Part shown: positions 43,185-51,734 of the stretch, in pieces
Position numbering within the stretch: position 1 is the first letter of the stretch
Layout: each line of letters starts with the position of its first letter
DNA from: Bacteroidales bacterium UBA1181
GTDB taxonomy: Bacteria > Bacteroidota > Bacteroidia > Bacteroidales > Paludibacteraceae
Reading direction: 5' to 3'
DNA: 64,000 bases
Assembly (NCBI GenBank): GCA_002310215.1
Contig: DBYR01000006.1
Location: 84,112 to 148,111 of the forward strand
Notes under the pieces: model-generated
Databases searched by the model: none
What the model saw: the letters and a program-made list of their open reading frames with translations, nothing else
What the model was told of the DNA's origin: nothing
Made by a program: the position numbers and the translations under genes

Positions 43185-46100
43185 TCATTTAGTCACAACC
43201 GATTTTGTATCAGCATTTCCGTTTGCTTTCCCTTTTGCATCCGCGGAAGCATCCTTTTTAGGAAGGAAACGGTAAGAAATCGGTGCCGCGATGAACCATG
43301 AAGAATACGTTCCGACAATCACACCAATCAACATGGCAAAGATGAAGCCACGGATAGTGTCACCACCGAATACGAAGATGATCACCAATACCACCAACGT
43401 ACTCATGGAAGTACTGAACGTACGGCTCAATGTGGAGTTCAACGCATCGTTAAACAACCTATGGTCGTCACGAGACTTATACAATCCACGGAACTCACGG
43501 ATACGGTCGAAGATGACCACCTTATCGTTAATAGAATAACCGATAACAGTCAGGATAGCCGCAATGAACGACTGATCCACCTCCATAGAGAACGGCATGA
43601 CATTCTTCAACAATGAGAAGATACCCATCACGAACAATGTATCGTGAACCAATGCGGCGACAGCACCCAAGCTGAACGAAAGGTTACGGAAACGGATCAA
43701 GATGTAAAGGCCGATAACCAACACAGCGATCAACACCGCGAAGATAGCGGAAGTCTTGATATCGTCGGCCATCGTAGGACCCACCTTTTGGGAACTTTGA
43801 AGACCGTAAGTAACCGAACCGTCCTCGACATCAGCGCCGAACTCGCCAGACTCGGTACGCACATAGCGGCTCAAGAACATATCTTTCGTGACACCGTCCG
43901 CCAAGTAAGACTTAACACCCTCATATACCAATGACTCGATTTCATCATCGATATTATCGGAAGCTTCCATGATCTTGTAGTTCGTGGAGATTCTCACCTT
44001 ATTGCTCTCTCCGATTGTAATGACACTGACATTGTCGAACACGCTTCTCAAAGAAGAAGCCATTTCAGCCGTATTGATTGGTTGCTCAAAACGGACGATA
44101 TAGTTACGACCACCAGAGAAGTCAATACCCGACTTCAAACCAGAAGTGAGGAGAGAAACCAAACCAACAGCCAATATGATTGCGGAACCAATCATAAACT
44201 TCTTCGCCTTGCCGATGAAATCGAAGCTTACATTCTGCAAGAAATCCTTCGTGAAAGAGGTACAGAAAGGCAAGCCATCCATCACCTCAGGTTTCTTCTT
44301 GCACAAGAAATCGAAGATTAAACGGGAAATGAACACAGCGGTGAACAAAGAACAAAGCACACCGATAATCAACGTGGTGGCGAAGCCCTTGATTGGACCC
44401 GTACCGAACACGAAGAGGATAATACCCGTCAACACCGTAGTGATGTTAGAGTCGAGGATTGCGCTCAAAGCATTTCCATAACCATCCGTCAACGCCTGTT
44501 TGATAGGCTTTCCGTTACGTTTCTCCTCACGAATACGCTCATAAATCAACACGTTAGCATCGACCGCCATACCGAGGGTCAACACGATACCTGCGATACC
44601 TGGCAACGTCAAAACAGCCTTGAAGGAAGCCAAGACGCTGAATATGAAGAACACGTTGCAGAGCAATGCGAAGTCAGCCACAAGACCTGGGATCAAGCCA
44701 TAGTAGAAAATCATGTAGATCAACACGAGGATGAAAGCCACAACGAAGGAGATGAAACCAGCATTGATAGCCTCTTGACCCAAGGAAGGTCCAACCACAT
44801 CCTCTTGTACGATATGCGCAGGGGCAGGCATTTTACCAGACTTCAACACATTGGCCAAGTCCTTCGCCTCCTCCATTGTGAAGTTACCCGTGATTTGGGA
44901 ACGTCCACCTGTGATCTCGCAATTCACATTCGGGAAAGAGTAAACATAGCCATCCAATACGATAGCCACACTCTTGTTAATATTTTTTTTCGTCAAGTCA
45001 GCCCATTTTTTTGCGCCTTCCTGATTCATCTCCATGCTCACCTCCGCAGAAGAGCCATATTGGCTAAGATCCGCACGGGCATCTGTGATGACAGATCCGT
45101 TCAACGGAGCCTTACCGTCCCTTCTCGCACAGTTGATGGCAACCAACTGCACATACATGCCGGCCTTGTCGAAAGGCTTAACGCTCCATACAGGATGCAA
45201 GCTGGAAGGGATCAGACGTTTCTCGCGAGCCAATCTGAAGTAGTTCATCACCTTAGAAGTATCCTTCACCTCAGCGATACCGAGGACAGGGCCCTTACCG
45301 TCAGTCCTCACTTGTTGGAGGATGGCGAACAATGGGTTCTGTTTCTTGAACTCTTGAGCGGACATGTTTTCAGGGTCGTTTTCGGAAGAATCCGCAGCAG
45401 CAGCTGCTGCAATAAGGCTATCCGCAATGGATTGAGCCACCGTATCCTTCACCGCATTCTCGGCAACAGTCTCCTGCTCGCCGTCCGCCTTTTTCGATGC
45501 GACAGCCTCCATGTCCTTTGCCATGTTGTTCACTGCCTGAAGATATTCGTAAACCTCCGAATAATCGTATGTCTCCCAGAACTCGAGGTCAGCGGAACCT
45601 TGCAACAACTTACGCACACGCTCAGGCTCCTTCACACCAGGCATCTCAATTAAGATACGGCCAGCGATGTCCAATTGTTGGATGTTAGGCTGAACCACAC
45701 CGAAACGGTCGATACGGGAACGAAGCACATTGAACGAATTGTCAACAGCGGCTTTCACCTGCTCTTTCAACACGGAAACCACCTCTCGGTCCTCCGGAGT
45801 AGAAGTGAATTTATCCTTCAACTCGTATGAGAACAAATAGAACAATGGTTTACCTGGGTTCGTCTCTTTGTAGGCTTCCGCAAAAATATCCACGAAATCC
45901 TTCTGAGTGGTGAGTTGTCTTTCCTTCGCCAACTTCATTGCACTCACAAATTCATCGCTATTGGCTTGGCTACCTGCCAAAGACTTGATGATGTCCGCAA
46001 CAGACACTTCCATCACGACGTTCATACCACCCTTCAAGTCCAAACCTAAGTTCAACTCATTCTCGCGACACTCCTTCAGCGTGTAACCCAACCAAACCTT

Positions 46101-46268
46101 TTCTCCAGAGAGGGAGTCGAGATACCTGTTGTACTCCTCCGTACCTTCGCCATACATCTTGGCCGCCTTATTCTCATAATGGCTGGTGACAAGGCTAAAC
46201 GAAAGGTAGAAGAGGCAAGCAAATGCGAAGAGCACCGCAATCAACTTTACAAATCCTTTGTTTTGCAT
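43185..46268 (-). CDS. secDF: Protein translocase subunit SecDF (fused)
   Basis: 1027 aa, one chain joining SecD (about 1-620) and SecF (about 660-1005), normal for Bacteroidota. Visible: first membrane helix LIAVLFAFACLFYLSFSLV, LNLGLDLKGGMNVVMEV (SecD D1), LRSRIDRFGVVQPNIQQ, VDANVLIYERIREE, and for SecF GIDFSGGRNYIVRFEQP and INDKVVIFDRIREF. Uses the proton motive force to aid export. A charged, Ala-rich insert lies at about residues 255-300. Needed to deliver the large T9SS proteins to the periplasm. Confidence 0.96.
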   Translation of the reverse strand: MQNKGFVKLIAVLFAFACLFYLSFSLVTSHYENKAAKMYGEGTEEYNRYLDSLSGEKVWLGYTLKECRENELNLGLDLKGGMNVVMEVSVADIIKSLAGSQANSDEFVSAMKLAKERQLTTQKDFVDIFAEAYKETNPGKPLFYLFSYELKDKFTSTPEDREVVSVLKEQVKAAVDNSFNVLRSRIDRFGVVQPNIQQLDIAGRILIEMPGVKEPERVRKLLQGSADLEFWETYDYSEVYEYLQAVNNMAKDMEAVASKKADGEQETVAENAVKDTVAQSIADSLIAAAAAADSSENDPENMSAQEFKKQNPLFAILQQVRTDGKGPVLGIAEVKDTSKVMNYFRLAREKRLIPSSLHPVWSVKPFDKAGMYVQLVAINCARRDGKAPLNGSVITDARADLSQYGSSAEVSMEMNQEGAKKWADLTKKNINKSVAIVLDGYVYSFPNVNCEITGGRSQITGNFTMEEAKDLANVLKSGKMPAPAHIVQEDVVGPSLGQEAINAGFISFVVAFILVLIYMIFYYGLIPGLVADFALLCNVFFIFSVLASFKAVLTLPGIAGIVLTLGMAVDANVLIYERIREEKRNGKPIKQALTDGYGNALSAILDSNITTVLTGIILFVFGTGPIKGFATTLIIGVLCSLFTAVFISRLIFDFLCKKKPEVMDGLPFCTSFTKDFLQNVSFDFIGKAKKFMIGSAIILAVGLVSLLTSGLKSGIDFSGGRNYIVRFEQPINTAEMASSLRSVFDNVSVITIGESNKVRISTNYKIMEASDNIDDEIESLVYEGVKSYLADGVTKDMFLSRYVRTESGEFGADVEDGSVTYGLQSSQKVGPTMADDIKTSAIFAVLIAVLVIGLYILIRFRNLSFSLGAVAALVHDTLFVMGIFSLLKNVMPFSMEVDQSFIAAILTVIGYSINDKVVIFDRIREFRGLYKSRDDHRLFNDALNSTLSRTFSTSMSTLVVLVIIFVFGGDTIRGFIFAMLIGVIVGTYSSWFIAAPISYRFLPKKDASADAKGKANGNADTKSVVTK

Positions 46269-46347
46269 TTCTAGTAACTATTAATTAAATTTTAAATTTA
46301 TTATTCAAATCAACGGACTGAAAACGAACCCACTTTCAATCGGAGCG

Positions 46348-46355
46348 CAAATATA
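46348..46355 (-). promoter_or_regulatory. -7 element (TATATTTG) for secDF
   Basis: TAnnTTTG on the minus strand, about 80 bp upstream of the start codon. No good -33 box. Confidence 0.5.
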
Positions 46356-46464
46356 GTTATTTTTGTTTTATATAACGCGTCAAAAACAAACGGATTTTAG
46401 AAAAAAAATGATTTGAATCGATTCACCGCCCTTCCCTCTGGAGTCATTTCAAGGAATAACACAC

Positions 46465-46502
46465 TAAAAAAGGGAGAAGACGGACAAAATCCATCCTCTC
46501 CC
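46465..46502 (-). terminator. Terminator of the lemA transcript
   Basis: GGGAGA (46472-46477) pairs with TCTCCC (46497-46502), extended by partial inner pairing, with a T run on the minus strand. Confidence 0.75.
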
Positions 46503-46577
46503 CCTTGCCTTTGGATTCGGTCAGACCCGCATGGGGATTCCACATCCCGCCATCAAAGTCAACCGTCTATTCTTAAC

Positions 46578-47159
46578 TTAGAACTCCACCTTCGGAGCCT
46601 TGTTAGCGCCATAGTCAGACTCGAAGTATGCTCTTGTGCTCAAGCCGAAGAGGCCAGCCAAGATATTGTTCGGGAATGTGCGGACCGACATGTTGTAATC
46701 TTTCGCAGCCACGTTGAAAGTGCGACGAGCCTCCGCGATACGGTTTTCCGTGCCTTCCAGCTGAGCCTGCAAATCGCCGAAACGAGCCTCCGCCTTCAAG
46801 TCGGGATAAGCCTCCGCCACAGCCAACAACTTGCCCAACGCACTGGTGACGCCCTGTTGAGCCTCCTGATACTTCGCCAACTCCTCCGGCGTAATGTTTG
46901 ACGGATCGATGGTGATAGAAGTCGCCTTGCTTCTCGCCTCGATCACAGCGGTAAGGGTACCTTGCTCATGCTTCGCATAGCCTTTCACCACCTCCACCAA
47001 GTTAGGAATGAGGTCAGCTCGACGCTGGTACTGAGTTTCCACATTACCCCATTCCGCGGTCACTTTCTCGTCCTTCTGCACCAATGAGTTATAGGAAGAG
47101 ATGCACCACATAACCAATATGGCCGCAGCAACCAATAAAATAATCGTACTTTTTTTCAT
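46578..47159 (-). CDS. LemA family protein
   Basis: 193 aa. One N-terminal membrane helix (IILLVAAAILVMWCISSY), then the LemA helical domain: WGNVETQYQRRADLIPNLVEVVKGY, AYPDLKAEARFGDLQAQLEG, ENRIAEARRTFNVAAKDYN and FPNNILAGLFG. Function of the family is unclear. It follows the TPM gene by 61 bp; the LemA plus TPM pairing is common, suggesting a joint membrane role. Confidence 0.93.
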   Translation of the reverse strand: MKKSTIILLVAAAILVMWCISSYNSLVQKDEKVTAEWGNVETQYQRRADLIPNLVEVVKGYAKHEQGTLTAVIEARSKATSITIDPSNITPEELAKYQEAQQGVTSALGKLLAVAEAYPDLKAEARFGDLQAQLEGTENRIAEARRTFNVAAKDYNMSVRTFPNNILAGLFGLSTRAYFESDYGANKAPKVEF

Positions 47160-47220
47160 ATTACCTAATTATTTATAGAATTACATTAATTTTTTTCAAA
47201 AGCATCATATCCATGGCACA

Positions 47221-48117
47221 TCAGAAGCGTGAGCCAGCGCCACCGCCACCGAAATGCCCGCCGCCGAAATGGCCACCTGACGAACCTCCACTGAAGCCGC
47301 CGCCGAAACCGCCTCCGAATCCACCGCCATAACCGCCCGACCGTCTAGTGGTCGAAGTCGATTTATAGACTGTGCGCAAGCGTTTCAGTTCTCCGCCGCA
47401 CTTCTCGCAACGATAGGAGTCCTCATACTTATACATGGTTTTGTCCGAATAGACTTTCGAAGACATAACCCGCTTCAAGGAGTGTTTGCCGCAGTGAGGG
47501 CATTTTTTCCTCTTCCACCACGACCACAAAGCGATGAACGGGAAGAAGAGGATGCAAGCGAGAAAAAGCAGGATTTCAAGGAGAGACAGCTCAACGTCTT
47601 CCCCTTCCCACGACATTGACCCCTGCAACGTGTCATACACGGCACGGACACCCATTTTCATGCCTGTGGTCCAGTTCCCTTCGGAAAAGTACGGCAACAT
47701 GTATGTCCTCTGGATCCGCTTACAGGTCACATCCGGCAAATAGCCTTCCAGACCGGACCCTGTGGCGAACTGCACACAACGTTCCTGCGTGGAAAGCAGT
47801 ATGACCAAGCCATTATTCAAGGAAGACTTGCCCACACCATACTTCTGACCGAGGCGGATAGCAGTCTCATAGCAGTCATGGTTCGCGAGCGAATCCACCG
47901 CCACGACGACCACCTCAATACCCGTGGAGTCCTCCAAACGGCTCAACAAGGCATCCATCTCCGCGACGGATTCCCACGACAAGATATTCTCCGGGTTACA
48001 AACGTAACGGGAAGCATCCTGCAAATGCACCATCTCGATATTGTCAACGCTATACTGCTTGGCGAAAAGCCCGCAGAAAGAGAGCAATGCAACGAATGTA
48101 GACAATAATTTCCTCAT
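47221..48117 (-). CDS. TPM-domain membrane protein with zinc ribbon and Gly-rich tail
   Basis: 298 aa. Signal peptide MRKLLSTFVALLSFCGLFA. TPM (YgcG/Psb32-like) domain at about 40-165 (VVVVAVDSLANHDCYETA, GLVILLSTQERCVQFATGSGLEG). A membrane helix LLEILLFLACILFFPFIALW follows. A four-Cys zinc ribbon (CPHCGK ... CEKCGG) comes next, then a Gly/Phe-rich tail. TPM domains have been linked to photosystem repair in plants and to membrane proteins in bacteria. Precedes lemA. Confidence 0.88.
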   Translation of the reverse strand: MRKLLSTFVALLSFCGLFAKQYSVDNIEMVHLQDASRYVCNPENILSWESVAEMDALLSRLEDSTGIEVVVVAVDSLANHDCYETAIRLGQKYGVGKSSLNNGLVILLSTQERCVQFATGSGLEGYLPDVTCKRIQRTYMLPYFSEGNWTTGMKMGVRAVYDTLQGSMSWEGEDVELSLLEILLFLACILFFPFIALWSWWKRKKCPHCGKHSLKRVMSSKVYSDKTMYKYEDSYRCEKCGGELKRLRTVYKSTSTTRRSGGYGGGFGGGFGGGFSGGSSGGHFGGGHFGGGGAGSRF

Positions 48118-48181
48118 TCCCTTAACCGTTATACACTATACAAAAATAAGAGAAAAGATACAGACAAACAACAATAAGAAT

Positions 48182-48213
48182 AAAAAAAAGGGGGTCGGAA
48201 AAATCCGCCCCCG
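48182..48213 (-). terminator. Terminator of the secG operon
   Basis: GGGGG-T-CGGA with TCCG-C-CCCC around a short A loop, and a run of T on the minus strand (48182-48189). Confidence 0.8.
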
Positions 48214-48242
48214 CTCGATTTAAAATAAATTCCCTTTCTTAC

Positions 48243-48545
48243 TTATTCTGCCTCTGCATCAGAGGATGGAGTCGTAGTAGCCTCAACTTGTCCCGTCAAC
48301 TTAGACTTCGCACCTGCTTCCTCACGAGGATAGAAGGCAGCACTCGCAATACTCAACACCACCACCACGCACATCAAGAACCAAGTCGCTTTCTCCATGA
48401 AATCCGTTGTTTTCTTCACGCCCATGATTTGATTTTGAGCTTGAAAACTTGAAACCAAGCCTCCTCCTTTGGAGTTTTGCATCAATACCGCGAAAACCAA
48501 AGTGATAGAAGCAATCACAACAACAATCGTAATAAAAGTAAACAT
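48243..48545 (-). CDS. secG: Preprotein translocase subunit SecG
   Basis: 100 aa. Two membrane helices (FITIVVVIASITLVFAVLMQ; ATWFLMCVVVVLSIASAAFY) around the conserved NSKGGGLVSSF loop. Last gene of the sigma54 activator-lptE-TPR-secG operon, 9 bp after the TPR gene. Confidence 0.94.
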   Translation of the reverse strand: MFTFITIVVVIASITLVFAVLMQNSKGGGLVSSFQAQNQIMGVKKTTDFMEKATWFLMCVVVVLSIASAAFYPREEAGAKSKLTGQVEATTTPSSDAEAE

Positions 48546-48554
48546 CTTTTTTAA

Positions 48555-49289
48555 TTATTTGTTTAAATTTTCTATCAGTCTTTCAAAGAATCTGATTTGG
48601 TCTGCAAAGTAAATGCTTTTTTCTGGATTTTTCAAACTTAACTGCCGAAATATTTTTATCGCCTTATCAAACTTCCTCTGTTTGATATATATTTTGGCCA
48701 AAGTCTCCGTAAAGCATGTATTTTCTTCCTGTTGATTATCAGGCTGTTCTGGCAAGATTGGCGCAGGTTCCGCCGGAAGCCTTTCCGACGCATAGTTTTT
48801 TTCGTCAAATGATTTTCTGGAGTGTATAAATTCATCAATCAGGCTTTGTCCCCGCATCTCCTTGGATGGAAGTCCCGTGTCGATAGGTTTCAGATCATTC
48901 AAGAGCTCCGTCATATCCGTTATATAAATCGGGGAAGCCACTCCATTAGGCTGTTGAGGGAGAGACACAGGATTCGATTCGGTAGAATCATCGGTCTTCT
49001 CCGGGCCAACTTCCGGGGAGATTTGCGAGGCAGTCGGTTCCGGGGTTTCCTCCTCTGGCTGAATTAGTATCAACTGGAAGAGAGCCGTTCTATCCGTCAC
49101 AAACAAGGAAGCCTTCCTGAGTTCCTGGTCGAACCGCAGATCCCCCACGTTGTGCAGTCCCTTCAGGAAAAGCAAACGGAACGACTGGGCGTATGGGAAA
49201 CGATCCACATACTCCTGTAGCTCCTTCAGATGCGAATCACGGATACGTCCCGGATGCTCCATCAACGATATGATCTCACTTGCCGTCAT
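48555..49289 (-). CDS. TPR-containing protein
   Basis: 244 aa, no signal peptide. Residues 1-75 are helical (SLMEHPGRIRDSHLKELQEYV, FPYAQSFRLLFLKGLH). A Pro/Glu-rich, probably disordered stretch spans about 78-185. The C-terminal TPR-like helix pair is FTETLAKIYIKQRKFDKAIKI FRQLSLKNPEKSIYFADQ (two segments). Conserved in Bacteroidales between lptE and secG. Function unknown. 4 bp after lptE. Confidence 0.82.
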   Translation of the reverse strand: MTASEIISLMEHPGRIRDSHLKELQEYVDRFPYAQSFRLLFLKGLHNVGDLRFDQELRKASLFVTDRTALFQLILIQPEEETPEPTASQISPEVGPEKTDDSTESNPVSLPQQPNGVASPIYITDMTELLNDLKPIDTGLPSKEMRGQSLIDEFIHSRKSFDEKNYASERLPAEPAPILPEQPDNQQEENTCFTETLAKIYIKQRKFDKAIKIFRQLSLKNPEKSIYFADQIRFFERLIENLNK

Positions 49290-49293
49290 CTGA

Positions 49294-49818
49294 TTACCAA
49301 TTGGCCACGGTCGCGTTAAATATTTGGCTCACGATATCCTCTATCAGCAAGCCGTTGAGTTCGCCCTGCACCTGGTCAATCGTGTACTGGTTGGAAAACG
49401 TCTGATAGGAAGAGAACGATTTCTCGAAACTCTCCGTCGAGTTCACTTTGTTCACGAAACGGACAAAGACGGACATCTGCAAGCGGGAGTCCACCGCCTC
49501 GCCGGATGAATTCACGCCACTGGAGACCACATTATAGCCCGTGATATCCCCCGAAATCTGCAAATCCCCGTCACGTTCCACGAAACGCAGGGAGGTCTTG
49601 GAGGAAAACTCATCCTTCAGCTTCTCCGTGAAATCGGAAGAGAGTGAGGCATAGACCAGCGGAGCCCTATTAGGGAACTCCTCGATGCTGATTGTCTTCA
49701 CAACCGTATAATCAATGGAAGAGCCATTGAACTTATAGGATATCTTGCACGAAGCGAAGAGAGCCAATAGGGCAACGAGCGTCGCCACGGGAATTGAAAA
49801 TTTCCTACTCCAAACCAT
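49294..49818 (-). CDS. lptE: LptE-like LPS assembly lipoprotein
   Basis: 174 aa. Signal and lipobox LLALFAS-C, then CKISYKFNGSSIDY, the start usual for Bacteroidota LptE. Acts with LptD to insert LPS into the outer membrane. Overlaps the 3' end of the sigma54 activator gene by 14 bp, so translation is coupled. Confidence 0.87.
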   Translation of the reverse strand: MVWSRKFSIPVATLVALLALFASCKISYKFNGSSIDYTVVKTISIEEFPNRAPLVYASLSSDFTEKLKDEFSSKTSLRFVERDGDLQISGDITGYNVVSSGVNSSGEAVDSRLQMSVFVRFVNKVNSTESFEKSFSSYQTFSNQYTIDQVQGELNGLLIEDIVSQIFNATVANW

Positions 49819-51094
49819 ACTGTTTTATCTTTCTATACAACGTGCGCTCGGAAATTTTCAGATCCTGCGCCGCATATTTCCTTTTATTGTTATGTTTCTC
49901 CAAAGCCTTCTTTATCATATCCTTCTCGGCGTCCTCCAAGGAGAAGTTCTCCTCCACATACTCCTCCATGTCTTGTATGTCCCGTTGCGCCTTGATTTGC
50001 GACACAGAAGGAGAAGCGACCGGCGACGAAGAGGTTCCCGGCTCAGGATGGAACTCCGTGTTCAATCCCTGCACATCCTCAAGAGAATGGTGGATATCCC
50101 GGTATCCATGCACATCGACATGGGTCATCGGCACCTCGTCCACATGCATGCCTGCGCCCCGCATGATATCATTCACCAACTTCTTCAGGTCATTCATATC
50201 CTTCTTCATGTCGAAGAGCACCTGATAGAGGATTTCGCGTTCGCTATTGAAGGTCTTGTCACCCGACGACGGTGTGATCATCGGCAGATTCGATCCGACA
50301 GGCTGCGGAGGCAAATAGGCGAGCATCGTCTCCTTGGAGATCTCCCTATCGGTCTCCAACACGGAGATTTGTTCCGTCACGTTCTTCAACTGGCGGACAT
50401 TTCCCGGCCAAGGATAACGAAGCAAGAGCAATTTAGCCTCTGGCGTAAGGGAAACAGCCGGCATCTTGTACTTCTCCGCGAAGTCTGTGGCGAATTTCCT
50501 GAATAACAAATAGATATCGTCTCCCCGTTGTCGAAGCGGAGGAACAGAAATAGGGACAGAATTCAATCTATAATAGAGGTCCTCACGAAAGCGGCCCTCC
50601 GCGATGGCGCGGGACATGTCCAGATTGGTGGCGGCAACCACCCGCACGTTCGTCTTGTATACCTCCGACGACCCGACTTTCATGTATTCGCCCGCCTCCA
50701 GCACGCGGAGCAAACGCACCTGTGTGGAGAGTGGGAGTTCCCCCACTTCGTCCAAGAAAATAGTGCCCCCGTTCGCCTCTTCGAAATAGCCTTTCCTATC
50801 CGACGTGGCGCCCGTGAACGACCCCTTGACGTGGCCAAAAAGTTCGGAATCAATAGTGCCTTCCGGAATCGCGCCGCAGTTCACCGCAATGTACTTGTTG
50901 TGTTTCCTCGCACTATTCTGATGGATGATCTGCGGGAAACGCTCCTTCCCGACACCACTCTCTCCGGTGACGAGCACAGACAAATCGGTGGAAGCCACTT
51001 GTACCGCCACGTCAATCGCACGATTCAATGCGGAGTCCGCACCCACAATGCCGAACTTATTCTTTACGCTTTGTATTTCACTATTGTTCATCAT
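49805..51094 (-). CDS. Sigma-54-dependent Fis-family activator without receiver domain
   Basis: 429 aa. AAA+ domain at about 15-245: Walker A TGESGVGKE, the sigma54-contacting GSFTGA loop, Walker B GGTIFLDEVGELP and R-finger YYRLNSVPISVPPLR. A linker of about 110 aa with a helical stretch (YQVLFDMKKDMNDLKKLVND) follows. The C-terminal Fis helix-turn-helix is YAAQDLKISERTLYRKIKQYGL. No phosphorylation or other sensory domain at the N-terminus, so its activity is probably set by level or by a partner. First gene of the lptE-secG operon. Confidence 0.93.
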   Translation of the reverse strand: MMNNSEIQSVKNKFGIVGADSALNRAIDVAVQVASTDLSVLVTGESGVGKERFPQIIHQNSARKHNKYIAVNCGAIPEGTIDSELFGHVKGSFTGATSDRKGYFEEANGGTIFLDEVGELPLSTQVRLLRVLEAGEYMKVGSSEVYKTNVRVVAATNLDMSRAIAEGRFREDLYYRLNSVPISVPPLRQRGDDIYLLFRKFATDFAEKYKMPAVSLTPEAKLLLLRYPWPGNVRQLKNVTEQISVLETDREISKETMLAYLPPQPVGSNLPMITPSSGDKTFNSEREILYQVLFDMKKDMNDLKKLVNDIMRGAGMHVDEVPMTHVDVHGYRDIHHSLEDVQGLNTEFHPEPGTSSSPVASPSVSQIKAQRDIQDMEEYVEENFSLEDAEKDMIKKALEKHNNKRKYAAQDLKISERTLYRKIKQYGLE

Positions 51095-51120
51095 AATAGA
51101 CCCGTCCTAACAGAGCACCA

Positions 51121-51128
51121 CAAAATTA
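51121..51128 (-). promoter_or_regulatory. -7 element (TAATTTTG) for the activator operon
   Basis: TAnnTTTG on the minus strand, 27 bp before the start codon. It lies back-to-back with the ridA promoter. Confidence 0.5.
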
Positions 51129-51161
51129 CAACTTTCAGACGGATTATTTTCAAAAACGCAT

Positions 51162-51169
51162 TATATTTG
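51162..51169 (+). promoter_or_regulatory. -7 element (TATATTTG) for ridA
   Basis: TAnnTTTG match 20 bp before the ridA ATG. Confidence 0.5.
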
Positions 51170-51189
51170 TATCATAAAAATTCATAAAC

Positions 51190-51567
51190 ATGGGAAAAGT
51201 TATATCAACATCCAACGCCCCTGCCGCCATCGGGCCGTACAGCCAGGCGATTTTAGTCGAGGGAAACTTATACACATCGGGGCAAATCGCGATTGATCCC
51301 GCCACTGGCAATCTTGCGGGGACATCCATCGAGGAACAAACAAAGCAAGTGATGAAGAATATCGGAGAAATTCTGAAAGAAGCGGGGCTCTCCTACTCCA
51401 ATGTGGTGAAGACCACCGTATTCATCACCGACATGAGCAGTTTCGGCACCGTGAATCAAATCTACGGGGAATACTTCAAAGAGAATGCCCCCGCCAGATC
51501 TTGCGTGGAGGTGAAGTCTCTTCCCAAAGGCGCTTTGATCGAGGTAGAGGTAATCGCAGCGAAATAG
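51190..51567 (+). CDS. ridA: RidA family enamine/imine deaminase
   Basis: 125 aa. Signatures: NAPAAIGPYSQAI, LYTSGQIAIDP, YSNVVKTTVFITDM and the active-site Arg in NAPARSCVEVKSLPKGAL. Clears reactive 2-aminoacrylate made by PLP enzymes. Alone on its transcript. Confidence 0.96.
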   Translation: MGKVISTSNAPAAIGPYSQAILVEGNLYTSGQIAIDPATGNLAGTSIEEQTKQVMKNIGEILKEAGLSYSNVVKTTVFITDMSSFGTVNQIYGEYFKENAPARSCVEVKSLPKGALIEVEVIAAK

Positions 51568-51680
51568 ATTTCCGCGCACAATCCCTGATGGAGGAATCAC
51601 TGAGATATGCCTCCACGGGGATCTCCTTCTCAGTTTGTCATTTTTTTTCAAAAAACCTCCTGTTTTTCTAAAATATCAAA

Positions 51681-51688
51681 TATATTTG
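51681..51688 (+). promoter_or_regulatory. -7 element (TATATTTG) of the T9SS operon
   Basis: TAnnTTTG match 46 bp before the first ATG of the operon. No clear -33 box. Confidence 0.5.
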
Positions 51689-51734
51689 CGGATATTTTGA
51701 TAGACATTATTCACACATATTCAAACTCACAAAA

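Larger units (their letters stand above)
46269..46577. other. 309-bp intergenic region
   Basis: Contains the secDF -7 element (46348-46355) and the terminator of the lemA transcript (46465-46502). Nothing else recognised. Confidence 0.6.
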
